Source of the DNA: SPCO01 sp964427285
GTDB taxonomy: Bacteria; Chloroflexota; Limnocylindria; Limnocylindrales; CSP1-4
DNA length: 9,237 bases
Direction: 5' to 3'
Assembly (NCBI GenBank): GCA_964427285.1
Contig: CAYRTS010000104.1
Coordinates: forward strand, 1 to 9,237
Every line of letters starts with the position of its first letter. Positions within the stretch are counted from its first letter, which is position 1. Shown in pieces: positions 1 through 5,489 of this stretch. Under the pieces are notes generated by a model. That model made no database searches and was not told the DNA's origin. It saw only the letters and a list, made by a program, of their open reading frames with translations. A program made the position numbers and the translations under genes.

Positions 1-624
1 GTCGACCCGGTTCCAGTTCTTCGGTCCCCCGCCGCGGGTCCGGGCGCGCCTGGCCTCCTCGACCCGGGCCCAGAGATCGTCCGACACGGGCGGGCTCGCC
101 CGCCACGGAGCGGTGCGCCGCGTCTCGTCCTTGCCGCGGTGCCGCCGGATCCAGCCGTTGTAGAGCGGGTTCATGAGGATCATCCGGATCCCGCTGGCCG
201 CCAACCCGGTCTCGGCCTCGAGTTGCGCCGCGCTCACGTTGCCTAGGGCGTACCGCTCGAACAGGCCGACCGCGACCCCGATCGTGGCGGGATCGACCTC
301 GAGGGTGTGGGGCGGGTCGGGCAGGCGCCGGAACCCGAGGCCGGCGTGCCCGCCCGGGTCGTCGTGGCGGTCGAACTTGGCCGCGTAGCCGTCGGTGATC
401 CGCTCGGACAGGCGGCGGCTGTACTTCTCCGCTCCGGCGGCCTCGCTGATCAGTTCGTCCCAGTCGTGAGGGTCAGACGACAGGATCCGCCGGTCGCACA
501 TGACGAGGGCGACGCCCGCGACGGCCGACGACGACCAGCGGGCGTTCTTCGAGACGTCGGCGATCACCGCAAAGATGTCGGCGGCAAATCGACCGATGTG
601 CGTACTGATCGTCCCGTGTGCCAC
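1..624 (-). CDS. Chimeric ORF: SRPBCC N-terminus joined to serine recombinase C-terminal part (partial)
   Basis: An uninterrupted frame of 208 codons from GTG at 624 runs off the left edge. The start has a strong ribosome binding site (GGAGGG, 630-635, 5-base gap) and lies 16 bases after the stop of the SRPBCC gene upstream. Residues 1-38 look like the start of an SRPBCC protein (RFAADIFAVIADVSKNARW, compare DRPAEEVFAFVADAENNPRW in the neighbour). From about residue 40 the sequence is that of a large serine recombinase: ALVMCDRRILSSDP, then AEKYSRRLSERITDGYAAK at the end of the resolvase domain. A Recombinase-type domain follows (GLGFRRL near residue 95, MILMNPLYNGWIRRHRGK near 150-167). The resolvase N-terminus with the catalytic serine is absent, so recombination activity is not expected. 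The frame stays open across the join. It may be a recent deletion fusion or a pseudogene; a chimeric assembly cannot be excluded. The recombinase assignment is firm, the nature of the join is not. Confidence 0.72.
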   Translation of the reverse strand, partial: MAHGTISTHIGRFAADIFAVIADVSKNARWSSSAVAGVALVMCDRRILSSDPHDWDELISEAAGAEKYSRRLSERITDGYAAKFDRHDDPGGHAGLGFRRLPDPPHTLEVDPATIGVAVGLFERYALGNVSAAQLEAETGLAASGIRMILMNPLYNGWIRRHRGKDETRRTAPWRASPPVSDDLWARVEEARRARTRGGGPKNWNRVD

Positions 625-640
625 GCGAACCCTCCGTATG

Positions 641-1093
641 TCAGAGGGCCTGCTCGGTCCGCGATTCGAGCGCAGCCCTGAGCTTCTTGACGTCTCCGTC
701 CGCCTGGCGCTTGGCCAATGCGATGGCGAGCGGGCTGAGCAACCTCATGATGCGGCTCTTGAACTCGCCCTCCGCCGCGATCGTCAGACGGCAGCCGCCG
801 GCCTCCGGTTCGACGGTGCAGTCGGTGCGCACGGTCGCGAACCCGGCCACGGCTCGCCAGGCCACGTGTCGCGGTGGGTCCCACTCCGCGATCTCGGCCA
901 CCACCGCCATCGACCGTCCGAGTACCTTCGACACCTGCCGGCCCTGGCGGCCGACCCGCATCGGACCGTCATCGAGCCACGCCGTCTCGACCACGTACGA
1001 CCGCCAGCGTGGGTTGTTCTCAGCGTCGGCCACGAACGCGAACACCTCCTCGGCCGGCCGGTCGATGTGGATGCTGCCGCCACCCTTCGCCAT
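641..1093 (-). CDS. SRPBCC (START/polyketide cyclase-like) family protein
   Basis: A 150-residue protein of the SRPBCC helix-grip fold, a family that binds hydrophobic small molecules in a deep cavity. The N-terminal strand-helix (GGGSIHIDRPAEEVFAFVAD, residues 4-23) is followed by the typical NNPRW (27-31). The middle has the alternating strands of the fold (VAEIAEWDPPRHVAWRAV, 66-83; DCTVEPEAGGCRLTI, 91-105). The C-terminal helix is residues 112-146. Length is normal for the family and the protein is probably cytoplasmic. ATG 1093 is preferred over ATG 1105 or 1114 because GGAGGA lies just before it and because it matches the start of the partial paralogue downstream. It is the fourth gene of the minus-strand cluster headed by padR, 66 bases after the secreted protein gene. 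No ligand or reaction can be named from sequence. Confidence 0.88.
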   Translation of the reverse strand: MAKGGGSIHIDRPAEEVFAFVADAENNPRWRSYVVETAWLDDGPMRVGRQGRQVSKVLGRSMAVVAEIAEWDPPRHVAWRAVAGFATVRTDCTVEPEAGGCRLTIAAEGEFKSRIMRLLSPLAIALAKRQADGDVKKLRAALESRTEQAL

Positions 1094-1159
1094 CCATTCC
1101 TCCATAGGGACCATCCGGTGGCGTGCCCTGCGCCAGACGTGGTCCAGGTGCCTGGCCCC

Positions 1160-1459
1160 TCAGGAGCAGCCGACCGTCATGGTGATGGCGCTGTGGACCT
1201 GTCCGGGACCGATGTGCAGGAACCAGTGCATCGGGTGGTGGCCGCGGTAGGTGCCGCCACCGATCATGGTGTCCGGCACCCACTTGTTGCCGGCCGCCAT
1301 CGCGCCGCCGCTCGGGTCCTGGCCCTCCTGCGGGTCGGACAGGCAGACGACGTTGCCGCCGGGGGTCGTGAGGCTGTGCTCGTGAGCGAGGGCGGGCGCA
1401 GCGGTGATGGCGAGCAGCATGGTGGCGCCGAGGGCGACGCGCGCGATCCGGGTGCGCAT
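1160..1459 (-). CDS. Small secreted protein with Sec signal peptide, His-rich
   Basis: A 99-residue protein. Residues 1-25 form a clear Sec signal peptide: Arg at 2, 4 and 7, a hydrophobic core (VALGATMLLAITAAPALA) and an AxA-type cleavage site before HEHSLTTPGG. The mature part of about 74 residues has two cysteines (39 and 98) that could form a disulfide. It also has a cluster of histidines with a tryptophan (YRGHHPMHWFLHIGP, 71-85), which could bind metal, but that is inference. An AGGAG lies ten bases before the ATG. It sits between the six-TM protein gene (53 bases upstream) and the SRPBCC gene (66 bases downstream) on the same strand, so it is probably co-transcribed. I do not recognise a named family. 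Confidence 0.82.
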   Translation of the reverse strand: MRTRIARVALGATMLLAITAAPALAHEHSLTTPGGNVVCLSDPQEGQDPSGGAMAAGNKWVPDTMIGGGTYRGHHPMHWFLHIGPGQVHSAITMTVGCS

Positions 1460-1512
1460 TGCTTGGGTGCTCCTCTCGGGGACGAAGGGGACGACGGGAG
1501 CGTGGGGGCAGG

Positions 1513-2307
1513 TCAGGCAGCACCTCCAGGTGGGGCGAAGGACGGCCGGTCGATGCGCAGCGCGCTCATGCCGAGCGCGATCCAGCCCGCCGGAAATGCG
1601 CCAATCGCCGACACGAGCACGATTCCCGCGATGACGGGGGGAAAGACGCCGCCGACAACGCCGGCCAGCGCGGGAACAACGAGCAACGCGCCGGCGCCCA
1701 GCAGGGCCGCCGCCCAGCGCGACAGGCTCCCGGCACGCCAGGTCGCCAGCGCGAAGAGGCCGGACCCGAGCACGAGCGCCATCACCCCAATGGTCGAGAT
1801 CGCCCACGCGCTGAGACCGGCAACGATCGGCCGATCGGTGTCACCGACGGCAACCATGGCCGCGAACCCGAGGAGGCTGACGACGGCCCCCGCCGCCGGG
1901 ACCAGGAACGCCGCCCACGCGAGGACAGGATGGCGTCGCGACTGGAACGCGCTCAGTCCCACGAGAGCGACTAGGGTGGCGAGGGTCGCGACGATCAGGA
2001 GGATCCCGATGAACGGCACCCCGGATTCGGCCCCGTTGTTGATCGCATTGCCCGCGAGGATGAAGAGCCAGAGGATCCCGCCGACGATCGCGGCGTACCC
2101 CCCGATGCGAAGTGACATGGCGAACCCCTTTTGGTGTTCAGACGCGGCTCTGAGGCCGCGGAGGTGAAGATGGGCATCGATCGCGCCCAGGAGGACGTCG
2201 GCCACGTCGAACGGGCCGAGGGGCCGATCCTCGAGCACGGCGGCGAACTCATCGCCGTAGCGGGCGCGCCAGGGCGCCGGGTAGCAGCGCAGGAGCAGGT
2301 TGATCAT
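1513..2307 (-). CDS. Six-TM membrane protein encoded next to a PadR regulator
   Basis: A 264-residue protein. The first 50 residues are an amphipathic cytosolic segment (LLRCYPAPWRARYGDEFAAV, then PLGPFDVADVLLGAIDAHL). This kind of segment is often seen at the start of membrane proteins encoded right after padR genes in high-GC bacteria. Six hydrophobic segments follow, at about 69-89, 98-120, 128-154, 161-188, 198-218 and 223-250. The start lies 16 bases after the padR stop, with GGAG upstream, so the two are surely co-transcribed. An internal ATG at residue 64 (base 2118) has its own AGGGG and opens MSLRIGGYAAIVGG, a typical beginning for a membrane protein. A shorter product from there is possible, and the long frame may be a fusion of two older genes. 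No transport motif or catalytic residue was recognised. The function is unknown; a membrane-stress or efflux role is only suggested by the PadR pairing. Confidence 0.85.
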   Translation of the reverse strand: MINLLLRCYPAPWRARYGDEFAAVLEDRPLGPFDVADVLLGAIDAHLHLRGLRAASEHQKGFAMSLRIGGYAAIVGGILWLFILAGNAINNGAESGVPFIGILLIVATLATLVALVGLSAFQSRRHPVLAWAAFLVPAAGAVVSLLGFAAMVAVGDTDRPIVAGLSAWAISTIGVMALVLGSGLFALATWRAGSLSRWAAALLGAGALLVVPALAGVVGGVFPPVIAGIVLVSAIGAFPAGWIALGMSALRIDRPSFAPPGGAA

Positions 2308-2323
2308 GGGACGCTCCGGCCCA

Positions 2324-2647
2324 TCAGCCGTGGGAGCGCCCGAGGCGCCGGAGGCCGAGCTGCGCGAGCTCGGAGAGCTCGTGGAGCTGCTCGGCGAGGA
2401 CGGTCGCCCCGACCGCCGTGAGCTTGTACGGGCGACGCCGGTCCACCGGCGGGAGCGCCTCGATGAGACCGCGCTCTTCCAGGCGGGCGAGCGCGGCGTA
2501 CAGGGTTCCCGGACCCAGCGGCCGGCCAGTGCCGGCCTCTACGTCGGCCATGATCGCGTAGCCGTGCTTCGGCCCGTCGCTGAGGCTGACGAGGATGAGG
2601 AGCGCGGGTTCGGCGAACCTGCCGAGCTCGGGGATCCGGGGCTGCAT
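2324..2647 (-). CDS. PadR family transcriptional regulator
   Basis: A 107-residue winged-helix repressor of the short PadR type. The hallmark segments are in order: LLILVSLSDGPKHGYAIMAD (14-33), GPGTLYAALARLEERGLIE (44-62), and the wing with DRRRPYKLTAVG (68-79). A short C-terminal helix for dimerisation follows (EQLHELSELAQLGLRRLG). I chose ATG 2647 because AGGAG lies four bases upstream; the 17 codons before it show no homology and run through the promoter palindrome. It is the first gene of the minus-strand cluster and lies 24 bases from the palindromic operator at 2671-2699. It therefore probably represses itself and the membrane protein gene behind it, with release by a small molecule as usual in the family. 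The inducer is not deducible. Confidence 0.92.
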   Translation of the reverse strand: MQPRIPELGRFAEPALLILVSLSDGPKHGYAIMADVEAGTGRPLGPGTLYAALARLEERGLIEALPPVDRRRPYKLTAVGATVLAEQLHELSELAQLGLRRLGRSHG

Positions 2648-2670
2648 GGGACTCCTATGAAACTCCGCGG

Positions 2671-2699
2671 CACGATATATCGTGATGCGTAATATCACG
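2671..2699 (-). promoter_or_regulatory. Probable PadR operator over the padR promoter
   Basis: CACGATATATCGTG (2671-2684) is a perfect 14-bp palindrome. A further half-site, ATATCACG (2692-2699), pairs with CGTGAT (2681-2686) as a second, offset inverted repeat. It lies 24 bases upstream of the padR ATG, is strikingly AT-rich for this window, and contains TATATC and GATATT stretches that could serve as -10 elements. ATATCG/CGATAT-type palindromes are typical targets of PadR proteins in high-GC bacteria. Control of padR itself is inferred from position. Confidence 0.65.
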
Positions 2700-2751
2700 G
2701 TCGCTCAGGCGCGTGTCAATCCCTATCCCGCGAGGCGTCGCGGCAGAGGGC

Positions 2752-2925
2752 TTACGCGCCCGACTCCAACGTCGGCACCACAAGCCAACCTTTGGCCCGC
2801 CCGAGGTAGATCAACTGCTCGGTGCTGAGGCCCGACCTCGCCCGAAGGTCGGCGAGATGACGCTTCGCCGTGCTCGCCCGGATCCCAACGGCCTCGGCCG
2901 CGCCAGTCGAACGTCCACGACGCAT
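2752..2925 (-). pseudogene. Truncated LuxR-type helix-turn-helix fragment
   Basis: A 57-codon frame that reads as the last two thirds of a LuxR/GerE DNA-binding domain. STGAAEAVGIRASTAKRHLA carries the two HTH helices (residues 6-25). LRARSGLSTEQLIYLGRAKG (27-46) then matches the end of such domains, followed by a short tail GWLVVPTL. The first helix, usually LTxREREVL, is missing in all frames, because the DNA upstream is the start of the cyclase gene on the other strand. The ATG at 2925 overlaps the cyclase ATG (shared CATG). It is probably a decayed end of a larger regulator whose front was removed when the cyclase gene arrived. A free-standing mini-regulator is possible but less likely, since no ribosome binding site is seen. 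Confidence 0.7.
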
Positions 2926-4135
2926 GAAGGATCGTCCGATCGAAGCAGAACAGCAGCGCGAAGCCGCCGCTCTTGCAGCCCTCGGTCGCACGCTCGCATC
3001 GATCGCGCGTTCCCGATTCGACCTCGACGACGTCCTGCAGGCCGTTGTCGAAGAGGCCGCACAGCTGTGCCGTGCCGACGCCGCGGACATCGCCGTTCGC
3101 GACGGTAACGCGTACCGGCAGCGCGCCTTCACCGGGTTCTCGCCCGAGTTCGAGGAGCTCGTGCGGGGCGTGATGTACGCGCCGGATCGCGAATCGGTGG
3201 TGGGCCGAGTCATCCTGGACGGGCGCGTCGTGCACATCGAGGACGTCCTCGCCGACCCGGAGCTCAGGGGGAACCCGTTGCAGGCAGCGGTCCGGCGCGC
3301 CGGCGGCATCCGAACGGACCTGGGCGTGCCAATCCGCTATGACGGCCAGCTGATCGGGGTGATCGCAGCCGCCCGGAACGAGGTTCGCCCGTTCTCGGAG
3401 CGGGAGATCGGGCTCGTGGAGCACTTCGCTGACCAGGCCGCAATCGCGATCGTCCTGGCCCAGCTGTTCGCGACCGTCGAGCGCCAGCGAACCGAGCTGG
3501 CGCGCTTTGCGCCGCAGGCGGCCGAGCTGCTGTCATCGGCCGAGGGCGAGCAGCTCCTCGCCGGCCACCGCCGCGAGATCACCGCGCTCTTCGCGGACCT
3601 GCGCGGGTTCACGGCGTTCGCGGAGCGCGCGGATCCGGAGGAGGTGCTTGGCGTCCTGCGCCAGTACCACTCGACGGTCGGCCGGCTGGCCGTCGCCAAC
3701 GGTGGCACGGTCGAGCACTTCGCGGGCGACGGTCTCATGGTCTTCTTCAACGACCCGACGCCCATCGCCGACCACCAGCTCGCGGCGGTTCGAACGGCGT
3801 GCGAGATGCGGGATCGATTTGCCGTCCTGGCGACCGACTGGCGCAAGCGCGGCTACGAGCTTGGCCTTGGGATAGGGATCGCCGCGGGCTACGCCACAGT
3901 TGGTCGCATCGGCTTCGAGGGCCGCTACGACTACGCCGCGATCGGGACGTCCGTCATCCTCGCCTCGCGGCTCTCGTCGGCCGCCAAGGCCGCCGAGATC
4001 CTGATCAGCCAGCGAGTGATGGCGATCGTCGAGGACTCGGTCGAGGCCGATGCCGTCGCAGACCTCGAGCTCAAGGGCTTCAGCACCGCGACGCCTGCGT
4101 ACGCCGTTCGATCCTGCCGCGCGCGGTCGGCGTGA
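2924..4135 (+). CDS. GAF domain-containing class III adenylate/guanylate cyclase
   Basis: A 403-residue cytoplasmic signalling protein. A coiled N-terminus (1-30) leads into a GAF sensor domain (about 33-182: LDDVLQAVVEEAAQLCRADA, ESVVGRVILDGRVVHIEDVL, LGVPIRYDGQLIGVIAAAR). A linker helix (183-212) then leads to the class III cyclase catalytic domain (about 216-397), whose product would be cAMP or cGMP. Metal-binding aspartates are in place: D225 (ALFADLRGFTAF) and D269 (EHFAGDGLMVFFNDP). The Arg of the transition-state pair is R349, but the partner Asn is Ile345 (AIGTSVILASRL; usual form VNLASRL). The adenine-reading position holds Ala338, so nucleotide specificity cannot be called. The start is uncertain: ATG 2924 fits the family but lacks a ribosome binding site, and an in-frame GTG at 2870 is the alternative. 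It is flanked by gene fragments at both ends, which suggests recent arrival. Confidence 0.9.
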   Translation: MKDRPIEAEQQREAAALAALGRTLASIARSRFDLDDVLQAVVEEAAQLCRADAADIAVRDGNAYRQRAFTGFSPEFEELVRGVMYAPDRESVVGRVILDGRVVHIEDVLADPELRGNPLQAAVRRAGGIRTDLGVPIRYDGQLIGVIAAARNEVRPFSEREIGLVEHFADQAAIAIVLAQLFATVERQRTELARFAPQAAELLSSAEGEQLLAGHRREITALFADLRGFTAFAERADPEEVLGVLRQYHSTVGRLAVANGGTVEHFAGDGLMVFFNDPTPIADHQLAAVRTACEMRDRFAVLATDWRKRGYELGLGIGIAAGYATVGRIGFEGRYDYAAIGTSVILASRLSSAAKAAEILISQRVMAIVEDSVEADAVADLELKGFSTATPAYAVRSCRARSA

Positions 4136-4419
4136 ATCGCCCAGGCGGTTGCCACGAATCGACCGTGTACGTCACCATCGTCGTCGACCGCCAGAGCCAC
4201 GAGCTCCTTGGCGCAGCGATGGCGGTCCCGGACGCCTCGGCGGCCATCCACGAGTGCGTTGTCGCGATCAAGGCTCGGCTCCCGATCGAGATCCTCGCGG
4301 ACACGATCCACGCGTTCCCGTCCACCTCGCGGATCTTCAACGGCCTGTTCAACGACGCAGCGGAGATGCTCACCGGCACGCTCGCTGGCGCCGAGGGCTC
4401 CAGCACTCCGATGACGTGA
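4132..4419 (+). pseudogene. C-terminal fragment of a pyridine nucleotide-disulfide oxidoreductase
   Basis: Ninety-five codons from a GTG that overlaps the cyclase stop (GTGA, 4132-4135). The reading frame encodes only the C-terminal dimerisation domain of FAD/NAD(P) disulfide oxidoreductases (mercuric reductase and dihydrolipoamide dehydrogenase relatives): VYVTIVVDR, ELLGAAMAVPDASAAIHE (24-41), AIKARLPIEILADTIHAFP (45-63). FAD-binding, redox-active cysteine and NAD-binding parts (some 350 residues) are absent, and the cyclase lies where they should be. It cannot be an active enzyme. No ribosome binding site is visible, so any translation would depend on coupling to the cyclase. The fragment ends near the istB remnant. 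The homology is convincing; that it is dead is inference. Confidence 0.75.
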
Positions 4420-4545
4420 TCGAGAACCGCGAGGGCCGGCGCTCGACCATCGCCACGAGCGAGCTGCCGATCGGCCAACTCGCGCGAGGCGCTCGGCGAG
4501 CCCACCATCGCCGACCCGATCCTGGACCGTTCGAATATGCAGGAC
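4408..4545 (+). pseudogene. Frameshifted istB-like (IS21 family helper ATPase) remnant
   Basis: About 45 codons resembling the C-terminal third of IstB, the AAA+ helper of IS21-family transposition. In the frame of 4416 the segment reads VIENREGRRSTIATSELPIG, where the STxxTSxLPxxx stretch is the family's sensor strand. After about 4480 the match continues in another frame as REALGEPTIADPILDR, corresponding to the usual LGEPTxADAILDRLVHNA. The downstream part then decays (SNMQDIRAL). There is no istA, no upstream Walker A/B part and no terminal repeat nearby, so this is old insertion-sequence debris. Bases 4546-4630 behind it hold nothing I can recognise. Confidence 0.6.
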
Positions 4546-4630
4546 ATCCGCGCGCTCAACTCCTGCGGGCCGCGCCCAGGACACCCGCTCCATCCTTGTT
4601 TCCCCGATCGGGCGCCCGCGGCGATCCGGG

Positions 4631-5062
4631 CTACTCCGGCCAGATGTCGTAGCGCTCACCCAGGACGCGGATACGGTCGGGTCCGTCAAGTTCGTCGGGG
4701 CTCATGGCGGCGAGCTCGGCCAGATATCGGTCGAACCCGCCGGGCGTGAAGATCGTCAGGAGCCGAGCCCCATCCGCGCTGGTCACTTCGTGGCGGGTAT
4801 CGGCCGGGACCGTGATGGTCGTCCCCGCCGTCGCGACGATCGCCTGGTCCTCGAAGGCGAATGAGACTTCGCCGTCGAGGATGTAGAAGATCTCGACCAT
4901 GGAGCGATGTCGGTGAGCCGGGAGATGGAAACCCGGCTTCAGTGTGTCTTCGACGACGGTGACCCGGCCGTCGGTCAGGAAGGCCGGGGTCTTGACAGAG
5001 ATGTGGTCCTGGGACCAGTCGTAGTCGATCCCCTGGCCTGGTCCGAGGCTATGCGATTCCAT
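4631..5062 (-). CDS. Cupin domain protein (possible separate product from internal start)
   Basis: The same frame as the preceding fusion, read from the internal ATG at 5062: 143 residues, a normal length for a single-domain cupin, starting MESHSLGPGQGIDYDWSQ. GAGGAG lies five bases before this ATG, which is a near-ideal ribosome binding site. Homologous single cupins usually start with such a short leader, so this may be the real gene, with the upstream ABM-like gene having lost its stop codon. It carries the metal-binding residues HxH and E of motif 1 and the His of motif 2. Listed separately because the sequence cannot decide between one fused protein, two proteins, or both. Confidence 0.5.
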   Translation of the reverse strand: MESHSLGPGQGIDYDWSQDHISVKTPAFLTDGRVTVVEDTLKPGFHLPAHRHRSMVEIFYILDGEVSFAFEDQAIVATAGTTITVPADTRHEVTSADGARLLTIFTPGGFDRYLAELAAMSPDELDGPDRIRVLGERYDIWPE

Positions 5063-5383
5063 GGCTTCTCCTCGGGCGGTCGTCCTCGACTCCTCGGAGA
5101 CGATCTGGGAGCGCGCGGCCGACATCGACGCCATGTCGATCATCGCGATGAAGCGGCCGGACAGCTCGCTCTTGTCGGCTGCGGGTCCCCGCTGTGCGGT
5201 CTCCATGTCCCGGTAGCGCAGGACGAGGATCCATTCGCCATCGTCCGCCCGGCTCGCCTCGCGCCGCTCCAGCCCCGGCAGGGTGGGCACCACCTCTTGC
5301 TGGAATCGCTCATTGAGCAACCGGAACTCGCCCTCGTCGGTGCCGTCCTTGAGCCGGAACCGGACGATCTCGATCACCGCCAT
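4631..5383 (-). CDS. ABM-like domain fused in frame to a cupin domain protein
   Basis: One open frame of 250 residues from ATG 5383 (GGGAGG seven bases upstream). Residues 1-95 look like a small dimeric alpha/beta-barrel (antibiotic-biosynthesis-monooxygenase or NIPSNAP-like) domain: MAVIEIVRFRLKDG at the start, WILVLRYRDMETA near 51-63. A linker (96-107) leads to a complete single-domain cupin (108-250). Its first cupin motif is canonical: G-x5-HRH-x4-E-x6-G (GFHLPAHRHRSMVEIFYILD and the next Gly), giving the two His and Glu metal ligands. The second motif (GTTITVPADTRHEV) supplies the third His. The protein is probably cytoplasmic, metal-binding, and acts on or senses a small, perhaps aromatic, molecule; the reaction is unknown. 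The gene diverges from marR with shared operators, so MarR control is likely. The start of the cupin at 5062 has its own ribosome binding site, so two products may be made. Confidence 0.72.
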   Translation of the reverse strand: MAVIEIVRFRLKDGTDEGEFRLLNERFQQEVVPTLPGLERREASRADDGEWILVLRYRDMETAQRGPAADKSELSGRFIAMIDMASMSAARSQIVSEESRTTARGEAMESHSLGPGQGIDYDWSQDHISVKTPAFLTDGRVTVVEDTLKPGFHLPAHRHRSMVEIFYILDGEVSFAFEDQAIVATAGTTITVPADTRHEVTSADGARLLTIFTPGGFDRYLAELAAMSPDELDGPDRIRVLGERYDIWPE

Positions 5384-5396
5384 CGGATGGCCTCCC

Positions 5397-5425
5397 TTGT
5401 CGACGTCGTGCTCTCGCTGTAGTGT
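5397..5425 (+). promoter_or_regulatory. Candidate marR promoter
   Basis: TTGTCG (5397-5402), a 17-base spacer and TAGTGT (5420-5425) form a moderate sigma-70-like promoter for the plus strand. The predicted transcript start near 5432 lies inside the first inverted repeat (5428-5447). Weak match, supported mainly by position. Confidence 0.4.
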
Positions 5426-5470
5426 AGATGCGTGAGCAGGCACGCATTGTAGGTGCGTGCGCACGCATCT
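5426..5470. promoter_or_regulatory. MarR operator array between the ABM-cupin gene and marR
   Basis: Four copies of one half-site form two inverted repeats. The first is ATGCGTG (5428-5434), six bases, CACGCAT (5441-5447). The second is the perfect 14-bp palindrome TGCGTGCGCACGCA (5454-5467). The outermost copies also pair with nine-base arms, AGATGCGTG (5426-5434) and CACGCATCT (5462-5470). The repeat centres are 23 bp apart, about two helical turns, which allows two dimers side by side. MarR proteins bind palindromes of this size in divergent promoters. That the neighbouring MarR is the ligand is inferred from position. Confidence 0.72.
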
Positions 5471-5475
5471 GTCAA
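5446..5475 (-). promoter_or_regulatory. Strong promoter for the ABM-cupin gene
   Basis: On the minus strand a perfect -35 TTGACA (5470-5475), an 18-base spacer and -10 TACAAT (5446-5451, five of six consensus) precede the gene by about 60 bases. The spacer contains the 14-bp palindrome, so a bound repressor would block RNA polymerase directly. Confidence 0.7.
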
Positions 5476-5489
5476 TCAGGGCGAGGGCG

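Noticed and set aside
1094..1159. Possible terminator between the secreted protein and SRPBCC genes
   Set aside because: Only short GC-rich inverted matches and no T-run; co-transcription is more likely.
500..2167. A 555-codon open frame on the plus strand
   Set aside because: It is antisense to five recognisable minus-strand coding regions, has no homology that I can see and is a typical shadow of GC-rich coding DNA.
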